DNA from: Coraliomargarita sp965656715
Lineage (GTDB): Bacteria; Verrucomicrobiota; Verrucomicrobiia; Opitutales; Coraliomargaritaceae
NCBI GenBank assembly: GCA_965656715.1
Contig: CBFHLR010000015.1
Span: 15,328 to 79,327 of the forward strand
Reading direction: 5' to 3'
Length of the DNA stretch: 64,000 nucleotides
The stretch's first letter is position 1. Each line of letters begins with the position of its first letter. The notes under the pieces were generated by a model. The model did no database searches, was not told the origin of the DNA, and saw only the letters and a program-made list of their open reading frames with translations. Below, piece after piece: positions 1-9,653 of this stretch. Made by a program: the position numbers and the translations under genes.

Positions 1-932
1 GGGGACCAGTCACCGACACCATCACCTTTTGCGGAGATGCGCATGACGAGCTTGATGCCATTTGCATAGGTTCCGGTAATGGTGGTCCCATCCGTTTCAA
101 ATTCGATCGGCGTCGTGCCATCGGCGCCGGCCGCCCACTGGCACAGGTCGACGGTATGGGTGCCCCATTCGGGCAGGCGGTAAGCAGCATAAAACCCTTT
201 GTGACCTTTCCATCGGCTACGACAATAAGCTGAGTTAAACGGAACCATCGGTGCGGGCCCCACCCACTTATCCCAATCAATGAGCTCTGGATCAGGTAAT
301 GGCTCTTCCGGAAGTGGTGCCGCGTAGTCGCTCAATTGGAGGATGCCAGCGTGAACCGACTTCAGCTTCCCAAGCTTGCCGCTACGTGCGAGTTCGGCTG
401 CGAGTGCAAAATTCTGAACGCTGCGGCGCTGAGTGCCCGCTTGGAAGACGCGCTTGTGCTTGAGCACGGCTTCATCGAGTTCGCGGCTTTCCTGTATGTT
501 CATTGAACACGGTTTTTCGCAATAAATGTCTTTGCCTGCGCGGGCAGCGTAAATTGATGCAGTGGTGTGCCAACGGTCGCCGGTCGCAATGATGACGGCA
601 TCAATATCATCCCTGCCAAGCACGTCGTGCATGTCGACGTAGGTGTCGCACTGCTTGACTCCATATTTGCGCATGGCCAGTCGCTGCACGATTTCCCGCC
701 GTTCTTTTTGCGGGTCGGCAATGGCCAGGAATTGAAAGTCCGGATGCTGAAAAAAGGCACCAAGCACTGCCCGGCCTCTGCCGCCGAGGCCGATGCCTCC
801 AACCGTGATACGGTTCGACGGAGCCACTGCCCCGTTGAGGCCGAGAGCCGAGCCGGGGATAATCATCGGCATGCCCGCAAGCACTGCGGCTTGCTTGAGA
901 AAGGTGCGTCGGGGTTGTTGGGGTGACTTCAT
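1..932 (-). CDS. Gfo/Idh/MocA family oxidoreductase, 3' end outside window
   Basis: Probable NAD(P)-dependent sugar oxidoreductase, possibly secreted. The frame is open from the ATG at 930-932 to the window edge (310 codons, no stop). The N-terminus has twin arginines and a hydrophobic stretch (RRTFLKQAAVLAGMP), a Tat-like signal common in this family. It is followed by a Rossmann GGIGLGGRGR motif near residue 38 and the CEKP motif near residue 130. The start lies 7 nt downstream of the cupin stop, so the two genes are probably co-transcribed. The gene is a close paralogue of the one at 58705-59895. The substrate cannot be read from the sequence. Confidence 0.88.
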   Translation of the reverse strand, partial: MKSPQQPRRTFLKQAAVLAGMPMIIPGSALGLNGAVAPSNRITVGGIGLGGRGRAVLGAFFQHPDFQFLAIADPQKERREIVQRLAMRKYGVKQCDTYVDMHDVLGRDDIDAVIIATGDRWHTTASIYAARAGKDIYCEKPCSMNIQESRELDEAVLKHKRVFQAGTQRRSVQNFALAAELARSGKLGKLKSVHAGILQLSDYAAPLPEEPLPDPELIDWDKWVGPAPMVPFNSAYCRSRWKGHKGFYAAYRLPEWGTHTVDLCQWAAGADGTTPIEFETDGTTITGTYANGIKLVMRISAKGDGVGDWS

Positions 933-939
933 AGTGTTG

Positions 940-2145
940 TTACAGGTTTAAATCGGGGTTCATCGGACCAAAGTGCTTCAGCATGACAATGGGATCGGTT
1001 TTCGATGTATTGGTGATTTGGACACCTTCCCGAGCGGCTTGTTCGGAAACAAAATACTCATCGTGCGTCAACTGGCCAAAGCGGATCATGGTCGGTGTTT
1101 CGATATCCCAGACACCCATAGTGCCGTGCCCCTGCATCATGATCATGCCATAGCAGGCAGCATCTTTGATGGTGACCGTTCGTCCGGGCAAAATCGTCAA
1201 TTCCTTGGCGCTGTAAGCCTCGTTACGATAGCAGATCCACTTGTCAATGTAGCCGAGCTCTTGTGCTTCTTCAGCAGAGTGCAGTGGCTTCGGCTCCATG
1301 AAGTGATCCTCGACGAAGTTCGGGTTCACATTCGCCTCCCAGTCGATCACTTCCATGAGGTAGTTGTGATCGCCCATGCGGTCTTCAGGTGTATTGACCC
1401 AAAGCAGCTCCTCCGGGATGACCTGATGGTTCGTCAACGATTGATACATCGCAAAGATGTCTGATGCTTTCTGCGGCTCGTAAGTGCACAGGCTTCCGGG
1501 AGCATGCAGAATGCCGGGCGGCACGTCCCAACCGGTGCCCGGCTGGAGACGATAGGCTTTGGATAGGTTCGTTATTTCATTGTCACCCTTGTTGAAGTTT
1601 TTCAGGCACTCAAGCACTTGCTCTTTCGTGGTGCCCGGCTCAAAACCAAAGAAGGTATAGGGAAAGTCTGCACCGTAGTTGTTCACCTGCGGTGGGAAGT
1701 AATACGCTTCCGGTTTGCCGTTCTGGTTGACCAGTGCGGCATGCTCATCGCGATGATGGATGTGGTGCGGTAACGGACCCTTGTTGTCGAAGAATTTTGA
1801 ATACATCGGCCAGCTTGCATATTCGTCCCAAAGACGATCACCGATGACCTGCCCCTTAAGCTCTGCGACCGCGTCCAGCAGGGTCACTTGTTGGTCTTCG
1901 AAGACGACCTGACTGAGGCCTTCGTCCTTGCTGGTCAAAGGACCATTTTGCGCTGGAGTGGTCGAGGCAAACCAACGCTCGTCGATGCCGCCGCGTTCAC
2001 CGCCGAAGCAGTAGTAATCATCCGGATGCAGTTTGATGCGGCGACCGGGGATACAAAAGGAACGTGGCACCCAGGTAGGTGCAAGGCGAAGAATCCCCTG
2101 CCCTTGGTCAAGGGCGAGATTTACGGTGTTACTGGAAGTGGTCAT
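940..2145 (-). CDS. Cupin-fold protein, mannose-6-phosphate isomerase-like
   Basis: 401 residues with no signal peptide, so probably cytoplasmic. Residues 126-135 (PHHIHHRDEH) look like a metal-binding cupin motif. Residues 208-218 (VPPGILHAPGS) resemble the metal-ligand loop of class I phosphomannose isomerases (VPAGTIHA type). The protein lies between two Gfo/Idh/MocA genes (16 nt after 2162-3307, 7 nt before 1-932), which suggests a role in isomerising or oxidising a sugar released by the degradation genes. A 21-codon relic of the same gene 3' end is found at 59903-59968. The exact reaction is unknown; a metal-dependent dioxygenase-like cupin is the alternative. Confidence 0.65.
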   Translation of the reverse strand: MTTSSNTVNLALDQGQGILRLAPTWVPRSFCIPGRRIKLHPDDYYCFGGERGGIDERWFASTTPAQNGPLTSKDEGLSQVVFEDQQVTLLDAVAELKGQVIGDRLWDEYASWPMYSKFFDNKGPLPHHIHHRDEHAALVNQNGKPEAYYFPPQVNNYGADFPYTFFGFEPGTTKEQVLECLKNFNKGDNEITNLSKAYRLQPGTGWDVPPGILHAPGSLCTYEPQKASDIFAMYQSLTNHQVIPEELLWVNTPEDRMGDHNYLMEVIDWEANVNPNFVEDHFMEPKPLHSAEEAQELGYIDKWICYRNEAYSAKELTILPGRTVTIKDAACYGMIMMQGHGTMGVWDIETPTMIRFGQLTHDEYFVSEQAAREGVQITNTSKTDPIVMLKHFGPMNPDLNL

Positions 2146-2161
2146 ATTTTGAGGCGATTAC

Positions 2162-3307
2162 TTATAGGTTTTGGAGTTCAACCCATTGCTGGGACTTCGC
2201 GGATTCCAGGACGGCCTGACAAATGGCATCGGTTTTTACGCCGTCACTAAAATCGGGGTGGAAGGCTGGTTGCCCATCTTCCAGGCTCTTCAGGAAGCCA
2301 TAGATGCAGTGCGTAAACGAATGCTCATAACCAATACTCAGGCCAGGCACCCACCACTTATCCATATACGGGTGCTCTCCTTCGCTGACATGGACCGAGC
2401 GCCAGCCTTTAAGATCACCATCCGCATTGTCGAAATATTCCAAGCGGTGAAGGTCATGCAGATCCCATGCGAGCGAGGCGTCACGACCGTTCATTTCGAA
2501 GGAATATTTCGCCTTATGCCCACGGGCGTAGCGGGTCGATTCGAAGATCGCCATTGAGCCATTTTCAAAGCGAGCAAGGAACGCACAGGCATCGTCAATC
2601 CCAACGGCCTGCTTTTCGCCGGTTTCATTGTGCACACGTTCTTTGACGAAGGTCTCGGTCATTGCACTCACCGAAGTAATGGAACCATTCAGCCACATCG
2701 CGGTGTCGATGCAATGCGCCAGCAAATCACCAGTCACGCCGCTGCCGGAGGCTTCGACATCCAAGCGCCAGAGTGCCTCGCCACCTTGAGGCAGGTCTTC
2801 ACTGATGGTCCAGTCTTGCAAAAAGTTGGCGCGATAGTGGTAGATCCTGCCGAGCTTGCCCTCATCGACCAGTTGCTTGGCCATCGTAACGGCGGGAACG
2901 AAGCGATAGTTATACCAGACGAGCGTTTTCACCCCCGCTTTCTCTGCAGCTGCGGCGATCTCGCGGCTCTCCTGCAAGTTGCGTCCCAGCGGTTTTTCGC
3001 AAAGGATCATCTTGCCCGCCTCGGCGGCGGCGATAGCGATCTCTTTGTGCATGTGGTTAGGAGCTGCAATGTCGATCGCGTCAATATCCGAGCGCTCGAT
3101 CAGCTCACGCCAATCCTGGGTGGTTTCTTCATAACCCCAGTTTTTTGCGAAAGCTTCGACGCGTTCTTTATTGCGACCGCAGGCAACCTTAAGCACGGGT
3201 TGATACTCACAGTCGAAGAAACGATTGACCTGGCGGTATGCATTCGAATGGGCGCGCCCCATGAATCCATAGCCAACAATCCCGATATTCAGTGTTTTCT
3301 TGGGCAT
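2162..3307 (-). CDS. Gfo/Idh/MocA family oxidoreductase (cytoplasmic)
   Basis: 381 residues without a signal peptide. The Rossmann motif GYGFMG is at residues 12-17 and CEKPLG at 103-108; the C-terminal part is the usual substrate-binding sheet domain. It is likely to oxidise or reduce a sugar, inositol-like compound or keto-sugar with NAD(P)H. It belongs to the minus-strand cassette 3307 to 1 with the cupin and a second oxidoreductase, downstream of the AraC-type regulator. A long dyad lies just upstream of the start (3311-3358). Substrate specificity cannot be deduced. Confidence 0.85.
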   Translation of the reverse strand: MPKKTLNIGIVGYGFMGRAHSNAYRQVNRFFDCEYQPVLKVACGRNKERVEAFAKNWGYEETTQDWRELIERSDIDAIDIAAPNHMHKEIAIAAAEAGKMILCEKPLGRNLQESREIAAAAEKAGVKTLVWYNYRFVPAVTMAKQLVDEGKLGRIYHYRANFLQDWTISEDLPQGGEALWRLDVEASGSGVTGDLLAHCIDTAMWLNGSITSVSAMTETFVKERVHNETGEKQAVGIDDACAFLARFENGSMAIFESTRYARGHKAKYSFEMNGRDASLAWDLHDLHRLEYFDNADGDLKGWRSVHVSEGEHPYMDKWWVPGLSIGYEHSFTHCIYGFLKSLEDGQPAFHPDFSDGVKTDAICQAVLESAKSQQWVELQNL

Positions 3308-3310
3308 AGT

Positions 3311-3358
3311 TAAAGCAGTTGAAGTGGACTCAATATAACATGTCCACGTCCTGCTTTA
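3311..3358. promoter_or_regulatory. Nested dyad between AraC regulator and oxidoreductase cassette
   Basis: Outer arms are TAAAGCAG (3311-3318) and CTGCTTTA (3351-3358); inner arms are GTGGAC (3324-3329) and GTCCAC (3342-3347). It lies in the 88-nt gap between the regulator stop and the start of 2162-3307. There is no U-tract, so an operator or mRNA stem-loop is more likely than a terminator. Confidence 0.45.
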
Positions 3359-3395
3359 TAGAATGGTTACGCCCCTTTTTTGGATAATATCGGCG

Positions 3396-4151
3396 TTAAG
3401 CTCGATATCGCTTACGATAGGCCCCTGGCGTCGCATGAATGATTTGACGAAAAATCCGGTTGAAATGGCTTTGATCGCAGAAGCCGCAATCATGCGCAAT
3501 GTTGGCCATCGGGACCTCGGATTGACTCAACAAGCGGCAGGCCTGTTGAACGCGATAGCGGCTAATGTATTGTGCCGGGGTAATGTGAAAGGTTTTTTTG
3601 AAGTTCCGGCCGAGCGCACTGATTGACAATCCGGCGATGCCGGCAAGTCGAGCCGTCGACAGCTCCTCGGAGTAGTGCTCGTTGATAAAGCGAACCACCT
3701 TGTCGAGCGCACGATGCTCACCTGCGCCGGCGATCCGGTCGTCTTCAAATTCGCGGGTGATACCGGCGATCCCGCAGATCTCGCCAGCCTGCGTATAGAG
3801 TGGTATTTTATTGGTAATGTGCCACTTAAGCACGCCATTCATAGTCGTGACGAGTTCGATTTTGTTCCGAATGTGAACCCCCTTGCTAAGGATTGCATCA
3901 TCGTCCTTCTTAAACATTTTTTCGATATAATCGTCGCAATATTCAGCGTCGTATTTACCGATAATATCGGCTTTTCGACTGAGCCCGAACATGTCAGATA
4001 AGCTTTGATTGACATATACGAAGCGACGCTGGCGATCCTTAACAAAGAACAACAAGCCCGGCACATGCTCGAACAGTTCCTCCGCCAGACCAACGACGCG
4101 ATTTGATTCGAGAAAGGCTTTTAGCTGCTGATGACTCTTGCTCAATTCCAT
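3396..4151 (-). CDS. AraC-family regulator with N-terminal PAS domain
   Basis: About 251 residues from the ATG at 4149-4151. A longer frame reaches 4208, but its extra 19 residues do not look like part of the domain. The first half is a PAS fold (LFEHVPGLLFFVKDRQRRFVYVN region), likely sensing a small ligand. The last 100 residues form the AraC double helix-turn-helix (LAGIAGLSISALGRNFKKTF, then IAHDCGFCDQSHFNRIFRQ and TPGAYRKRYR). It is divergent from the isomerase-like gene at 4278 and upstream of the oxidoreductase cassette, so it probably controls both. PAS-AraC fusions are less common than the cupin-AraC sugar sensors. Confidence 0.88.
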   Translation of the reverse strand: MELSKSHQQLKAFLESNRVVGLAEELFEHVPGLLFFVKDRQRRFVYVNQSLSDMFGLSRKADIIGKYDAEYCDDYIEKMFKKDDDAILSKGVHIRNKIELVTTMNGVLKWHITNKIPLYTQAGEICGIAGITREFEDDRIAGAGEHRALDKVVRFINEHYSEELSTARLAGIAGLSISALGRNFKKTFHITPAQYISRYRVQQACRLLSQSEVPMANIAHDCGFCDQSHFNRIFRQIIHATPGAYRKRYRA

Positions 4152-4277
4152 GGGTAAACACGACTTCGTTAAAAATGCCCGAAATATACAAAATATCGCA
4201 GATTCCATACAAGCACTTTTGTATAATTTGAGATAAAATAGCTCATTTCACATAAAGCTTAACCATTAGACCCCAAC

Positions 4278-5321
4278 ATGACTCTTCAACTTCATAACGC
4301 AATGTGGCCAGGACTGGTCGGTAAAGGTGCACCTGACAGCGAACCCTTAATCGGTCTGGATAAGATGCTCGACCTCACAACTGCTGCGGAGGTCGCAGGA
4401 TCCAAGTTTGATGGAGTGGATCTCTTTTTGCTACCACCGCATATGGACATTGAGGCTGGCGAGGATGCAATCCTGCGCATAGCGGAATCAATTCAATCAC
4501 GCGGCCTGAAGGTCGGAAGCTTAGTCGCTCCAGTTTGGGAAGGCACACTAGGAGCCAGCGCCATGGGATCAAAGGCGGATCAGGAAAAATTCCTCCATGC
4601 GATCAAGGCCTCCTGTCGCGCAGCAGAGATACTCAATCAACAAGGTGTTCGCTCCTATGGCTGCATTCGAATTGATTCAGCGACTTCGCCGGTTGACTGG
4701 GCCAAAGATCCGGCAGCCGGCACTGCCAAGATCGCCGAGACCTTCAAAGAAGCCGGTAAGATCGCCGCCGACCATGGAGAGCGATTGGCAGCCGAAGGTG
4801 AAATTTGCTGGGCAGGCATGCACTCGTGGAAGTATATGCTTGAGCTACTGGAAGCGGTTGGCGAGCCAGAGGTCGTTGGTTTTCAGGCGGATCTCGCGCA
4901 CACCTACCTCTACCTTCTTGGTGTCAATGCACCCGAGCACAAACTACTCGAATCCGGCTACGATGACGCCACGTTCTGGGATGCTTACCAGACTATGGTG
5001 AAGGCACTGGGTCCGTGGCTGTTTGATTTCCACGTCGCACAGAGTAACGGAACCGTGTTTGGAAGCGGCAGCCACGACAAGACGGGGCGCCATTGCCCTG
5101 CTGATGCGCCCGATGGCAAATTGGACATCGCTCAGTGCGCCCTCACATGGCTACTGGATGAGAACGGCCAGATCCGAAATAACATCCAACATATCTGCTG
5201 GGATGGTTGCATGTTCCCGAATGCAACCCTGGAAAGTCCAAACACATGGGATCGCATCCTTGAGGCGATGCTTCAAGTAAAGACTACGGTCGAGAGCCAG
5301 AGCCATACCGTTTCAAATTAA
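4278..5321 (+). CDS. Xylose isomerase-like TIM-barrel protein
   Basis: 347 residues, cytoplasmic. It resembles the AP-endonuclease-2 / sugar phosphate isomerase superfamily. Candidate metal ligands are a Glu in AAEGEICW (near 178), Asp and His in QADLAHTY (near 205) and residues in FDFHVAQSNG and CWDG near the end. It is one of the few plus-strand genes and is divergent from the PAS-AraC regulator with about 126 bp between the starts. The context of oxidoreductases and a cupin suggests epimerisation or isomerisation of a sugar or keto-sugar in the same pathway. The substrate is unknown. Confidence 0.72.
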   Translation: MTLQLHNAMWPGLVGKGAPDSEPLIGLDKMLDLTTAAEVAGSKFDGVDLFLLPPHMDIEAGEDAILRIAESIQSRGLKVGSLVAPVWEGTLGASAMGSKADQEKFLHAIKASCRAAEILNQQGVRSYGCIRIDSATSPVDWAKDPAAGTAKIAETFKEAGKIAADHGERLAAEGEICWAGMHSWKYMLELLEAVGEPEVVGFQADLAHTYLYLLGVNAPEHKLLESGYDDATFWDAYQTMVKALGPWLFDFHVAQSNGTVFGSGSHDKTGRHCPADAPDGKLDIAQCALTWLLDENGQIRNNIQHICWDGCMFPNATLESPNTWDRILEAMLQVKTTVESQSHTVSN

Positions 5322-5466
5322 TTCGAACCTGCAAGGCACCACGCTGTGGCCGGACAAGCGCCTTCGCTCTGAGAACTACCGCCAATCACGAGCCGCCCGA
5401 GCTTTCCCGTCAGACTCAATAGGCTTACCGGCGTAGCTCGGAGAGCACAGAACGCATGGCTAGCGA

Positions 5467-7851
5467 TCAATCAGCGAGCTGGATCACTTTCTTTGCGCCT
5501 TTACCGATTGCATACGTTTCCACCGTTGATCCGTAGCGCACCTTACAAGGATTTCCGGCGGATGAGTAGATTGAAGCCTCTTTAAGTTCTCCGTCTTCCC
5601 AACTAACATCGACCACGAATCCGCCGCGGGCTTTCAGGCCTCGGAAGGATCCATTCTTCCAGCTATCCGGTAACGCGGGTAAGAGGTGAATTTCGCCATC
5701 ATGGGATTGAATCAATAACTCGGCAATCCCCGCAGTGTATCCAAAATTGGCATCAATCTGAAACAGCGTCCCCTTCGGTTTGATCTTGCTGAACAGGTTG
5801 TCCATCGCGTTTTGCACTAACAAGTTGGACAGCAGCAGTTCAGCTTTATTGCCGTCATAAAGCCGGGCGGCACAGCCGACCTTCCAGGCACCGCTCCAAC
5901 CGGTTCCCATGACGCCCCGCTTCAGGAGTGATTTCTCAGCAGCCCGATACAACTCTGGGGTCCGCGTAGGAGTGATCTGGCCTAAAGGATGCAAGCCGAT
6001 GATGTGCGATAGATGACGGTGTTCGGGTTGCTCCTCCGCCAACTCCTCCCCCCACTCAAGAATCGATCCGTCGCTGCCAACACGTGGCTCTTCCAGATTC
6101 TCCAATACGACTTCGGCTTTTTGTGTAAAGTCATCCTCAACCCCCAGTAGCTCGGCAGCTTCGAGATAATCAGTCAAGGATTGCCAGCAAATTGACAAAT
6201 CATAGGCCGTGCCAATCGATACTTCGGCAATTGTCTTTTCCGCAGCATCGTTGATATACGAAAAGAGATTCTCTGGGGAGCTGCTCACCCGACCAACCAA
6301 TTTCCCCGTCCGCGGGTCTTCCTGCAACCAACTAACGACAAACTCCGCAGCTTCTTTAAGGATCGGAAAGGCCGTTTCCTCCAAATAGTCGATATCCTGC
6401 GTGAAACGATAGTGCTCCATGAAATGACTCATCGCCCAATGTCCATTGAGCATATTTCCACCCCAGCGCGCCTTAGATTCGGCTCCAAGCGTCCTAAACC
6501 ACACATCCGATGTGATAGCGGTGCAAAAACCTTCCGCCCCAAGTCGCTCTGCCATGATTCGGCCTTCGGCTCGCAATTTGTCCATCGCCCAGAGCATCGG
6601 ACGATGACATTCCGACAAATTACAGACATCGGCTAGCCAGTAATTCATCTGAAAATTGATATCCAAATGAAAATCCGCATGCCATGGATTCTTCAATTTG
6701 CGTGCCCAGAGGCCCTGCAAATTCGCGGGCATGGTTCCCGGCCGCGAACTGCATGCCAGCAGATAGCGACCAAACTGAAAGTTGGTCTCCAGCAGATCCG
6801 GATCGGCATGGCCTTCCTTCATCCGCTCGATCCGCTCGGGCGTGGACAGCGCAGTGACCGACTTCGGGCTATCGCCAATGTCAAACTCACAGCGCGACAT
6901 CAAACTCGACAAATCGGCAGCCGAGGCCTGATAGACGGCATCCCAGCCTTTTGCAGATGCAGTTGCAAGCGTGTCCTCAGCTCGGGCTTTCCATCCCTCT
7001 GAAAGCGCTTCCAAGGGGGATGCTCGATTATAATCCGTCGCACATGTTATATAAATGACAACTGATTGGGCATCACGGACCTCAAGCTGATCATTGTTTG
7101 CCCGCACGACGCCCCCATCCGGAACCACTTTGACGATCGTGTAAAAAGACGTGCCATAATGATAGGGCTCTTTGGGCTCTTGGGCGCGCCCTTCAAACAC
7201 CAGTTCATTGTCAGAGCGCGCGATGCCTTTGGTATCGAGTTCAAGTCGAGTCACCGACACATCAAAATTCAGCCCCGCCTCTTCGCTGGAGCGCAGATGG
7301 ACTGCGATACAATCGTCCACCGCACTGGCGACAAGCTGCTGCGTCAACGAAGCCCCCCCTGACAAAGTCTGTTGGACGGTAACGAGACCCGTGTTCAAAT
7401 CCAGTTCACGCCGCGTGCCCTCGATCGATGTGTTCTGGACGTGACTAATCCATAAATCGCCCAAAATCTGATAGGAGCCTTTCGGAGCCTTCACGACGAC
7501 CTCTTTTTCCATGATCTCATGCGCTGCTCGATAATCCCCTTGCAGGCAAAGGTCCCACATTTTCTCATAGGCCTTTTCGGTTCCGGGATGATGTCGAACA
7601 ATCGGAGGTTGCGTGCAGATAGTATCTTCGTTGAGCAGGATCCGTTCTTTAGGGTAAGCCCCATGCACCATCGCCCCAAGGCGACCATTCCCGACTGGCA
7701 GCGCTTGATGCCATGCCTTTGGCTGCGTATTCAATACAATCGAATGCTCCTGCTTCCAGTCACTTGCGCCTTCTCCCGCACACAGTGTATCCATACCGAT
7801 GACACATGGGATCAAAGCCGCAATCAGTTTAAACTTAGTGGAACACTGCAT
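5467..7851 (-). CDS. GH95 family alpha-L-fucosidase (or related alpha-L-galactosidase)
   Basis: 794 residues with an N-terminal signal peptide (KLIAALIPCVIGMDTLCAGE), so exported. The GH95 hallmarks are present: ALPVGNGRLGAM near 50, ERILLNEDT near 70, HLDINFQMNYW near 400, SSPENLF near 523 (the Glu position used as general acid in the family) and QIDANFGYTAGIAE near 700. Family enzymes remove terminal fucose or L-galactose by inversion. In the NIN motif the first residue reads Asp (DIN), which may alter specificity. The gene has its own promoter with a palindromic operator at 7927-7971. Full length for the family. Confidence 0.9.
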   Translation of the reverse strand: MQCSTKFKLIAALIPCVIGMDTLCAGEGASDWKQEHSIVLNTQPKAWHQALPVGNGRLGAMVHGAYPKERILLNEDTICTQPPIVRHHPGTEKAYEKMWDLCLQGDYRAAHEIMEKEVVVKAPKGSYQILGDLWISHVQNTSIEGTRRELDLNTGLVTVQQTLSGGASLTQQLVASAVDDCIAVHLRSSEEAGLNFDVSVTRLELDTKGIARSDNELVFEGRAQEPKEPYHYGTSFYTIVKVVPDGGVVRANNDQLEVRDAQSVVIYITCATDYNRASPLEALSEGWKARAEDTLATASAKGWDAVYQASAADLSSLMSRCEFDIGDSPKSVTALSTPERIERMKEGHADPDLLETNFQFGRYLLACSSRPGTMPANLQGLWARKLKNPWHADFHLDINFQMNYWLADVCNLSECHRPMLWAMDKLRAEGRIMAERLGAEGFCTAITSDVWFRTLGAESKARWGGNMLNGHWAMSHFMEHYRFTQDIDYLEETAFPILKEAAEFVVSWLQEDPRTGKLVGRVSSSPENLFSYINDAAEKTIAEVSIGTAYDLSICWQSLTDYLEAAELLGVEDDFTQKAEVVLENLEEPRVGSDGSILEWGEELAEEQPEHRHLSHIIGLHPLGQITPTRTPELYRAAEKSLLKRGVMGTGWSGAWKVGCAARLYDGNKAELLLSNLLVQNAMDNLFSKIKPKGTLFQIDANFGYTAGIAELLIQSHDGEIHLLPALPDSWKNGSFRGLKARGGFVVDVSWEDGELKEASIYSSAGNPCKVRYGSTVETYAIGKGAKKVIQLAD

Positions 7852-7926
7852 ATTTCGCTCTGCCTTCTAGTTCGTGGTTCAAATAAATTGAATAGGCCCG
7901 TGAACCGCACACAGCGCCATCGTCAC

Positions 7927-7971
7927 AGTATGCCAGATTCTGGAAATTCCGTAACCTACCAAAATGAGTAG
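7927..7971 (-). promoter_or_regulatory. Class A operator-promoter for the GH95 gene
   Basis: On the minus strand: palindrome CTACTCATTTTGGTAG (7956-7971), -35 TTACGG (plus 7949-7954), 16-nt spacer, -10 CATACT (plus 7927-7932). This is the most degenerate class A copy; the spacing is identical to the others. Confidence 0.7.
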
Positions 7972-8007
7972 GTAGTGATGCATTTTCCCGCTTCGGAGTC
8001 CGGCCTG

Positions 8008-8028
8008 ATACCATTTGGGATCAGGTTT
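8008..8028. repeat. Short partial copy of an intergenic repeat
   Basis: Shares ATACCATTTGGGATCAGGTTT with the start of the longer repeats at 41840 and 63564. The match is short, so confidence is low. Confidence 0.3.
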
Positions 8029-8041
8029 CCCCCAAGACCTA

Positions 8042-9421
8042 TCACTTCAGCGCTTTGACTTTCGCGACGCTTTTGTCTGACAAGGTCCAAAACGGTATTT
8101 TCCAGATCTTGCCAGTCGTAGCCTGCTTAACCTGAACGTAATCGTCGCCCACCATGAGAACCACGCATTGCATGGAACGGTTCTTTTTATCGACGAGCTC
8201 CACCAGCGACGCTTGCGCAGACTTATTATCAGCCGCCCATGCCTTGAGCAGGTTTACACTTTCGGCGGATAATACAGCGAACGGCACGTTCGCTTCTTTT
8301 CCATCCTGAAGCCGCTTCACCAGAGCATCGCTGCCGCCCACCGATAGGATCTGGCATTTCAGCACTCTGCCTTTCTGGTCCACTAACTCAACCGTAGGAC
8401 GCCGGGTTGAGCCGCTCCATTGACCGTTCTTGTTAATCTCAATAAATTCCTTGGCCAAATGTGTAAAGGTGTGAGGCTTCGTTTCCGGAAGCTCCTGTTT
8501 GGGATGCGGATACCATGACTGAAGTGTGCCCATACTTGGGTTGAGGCCATTCTTCTGAACTTCATTGAGGCAATGGATCACATTGTCATGAAACTCCTGG
8601 TCCGACTGCGTGCCACCCTCATGGTCGTTGAACAGGAAAATAAAATCCATCCCCCGCTCGTAGCAATAAGCCTCGATCGCCTTCAGTTTCTCCCAGCCAT
8701 TCGGGGTCGCCAAAATACGACTGTAGGAATATTCAGGCTGAAGCATGTCGAGCTTCACGCCTTTCCGCGCGCAGGCAGCGTTCACATCATCAAGCAACTT
8801 CCTCATGTCGCCGAAGTTCTTTCGCTTCCCTTCCTCTGGAGGGTATTTTTCCGGATCCTCCCAATAAAAACGAAAGGCCGCCTCGATCATGCCGATTTTT
8901 ATTTTCGGGTATTTTGCTTTGATACCTGCCACAAAGGTGGCGTAAGCCTCGACCGCTTCTTCATACGACTCCCAGGTATAATCCTCCGGGAAGCGGTGCT
9001 GCGATTTGACGAAAACATTGTCCGTCACCAAATAATCCACACGGCCGCCCATCTCAGTGATCGGATCAAGCGTGCGCTCAATCAATTTCTCATGACCATG
9101 CCGAATCCCGACCTCGATCCCGATTCCGATATCCATGGCCGACATCGTTTTCACCATCTTTTCGAGTAGCTCAGGGTTACTGCGAATCAGGCGTCCCAGT
9201 GGTGTGATATAGAATTTATACTGAGCTATATTTCCCGACACAAATTGCCACTCGTGCAGCCGCTCAACAAATAAGTCCTCATACGCGCGAAACAGCGCAT
9301 CCTGATCTCCTTTATGCTCCACCGTGATGGCCGGGCAAATCGACACTTCCATCTCCCCCTTCATGGGGAGGGCCGAAGCCACTAAGAGGCTCCATATCGC
9401 AAATACACTTCTTTTAATCAT
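8042..9421 (-). CDS. Secreted TIM-barrel-like protein of unrecognised family with two C-terminal SHD1-like repeats
   Basis: About 459 residues from the ATG at 9419-9421, which gives the signal peptide MIKRSVFAIWSLLVASALPM; an 18-residue longer frame exists. The body looks like alternating alpha/beta with candidate acidic residues (GMIEAAFRF, LFNDHEGG). It ends in a conserved LQSWYPHP...PETKPHTFTH motif. Two roughly 60-residue repeats follow (VELVDQKGRVLKCQIL and VELVDKKNRSMQCVVL, each closing in VPF-LS or IPF-LS). They resemble SHD1/SH3-like domains seen in Planctomycetes-Verrucomicrobia secreted proteins. It is related to 46753-47829, which lacks the repeats. A glycoside hydrolase is the best guess; the function is unproven. 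Confidence 0.6.
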   Translation of the reverse strand: MIKRSVFAIWSLLVASALPMKGEMEVSICPAITVEHKGDQDALFRAYEDLFVERLHEWQFVSGNIAQYKFYITPLGRLIRSNPELLEKMVKTMSAMDIGIGIEVGIRHGHEKLIERTLDPITEMGGRVDYLVTDNVFVKSQHRFPEDYTWESYEEAVEAYATFVAGIKAKYPKIKIGMIEAAFRFYWEDPEKYPPEEGKRKNFGDMRKLLDDVNAACARKGVKLDMLQPEYSYSRILATPNGWEKLKAIEAYCYERGMDFIFLFNDHEGGTQSDQEFHDNVIHCLNEVQKNGLNPSMGTLQSWYPHPKQELPETKPHTFTHLAKEFIEINKNGQWSGSTRRPTVELVDQKGRVLKCQILSVGGSDALVKRLQDGKEANVPFAVLSAESVNLLKAWAADNKSAQASLVELVDKKNRSMQCVVLMVGDDYVQVKQATTGKIWKIPFWTLSDKSVAKVKALK

Positions 9422-9653
9422 CACTGGTGTCCATATCCTGAACGGTCTGAAATTGTCTAGCTGGTGAAATCCCAATAAACTTCTAAGGGGTATCTGATAC
9501 GAATAGGGAACGAATCATTCACAGCTCGACAGCAATATTCCAATCAGGAATGTATCAAATCGTAGCCCATCAATGGCAATCATTATTTGCCGCTGTCACG
9601 ATCTTCACCCCCCTTTTTACTGCTTCAACCCGATGAGCAAGCAGCAGGTGCAA

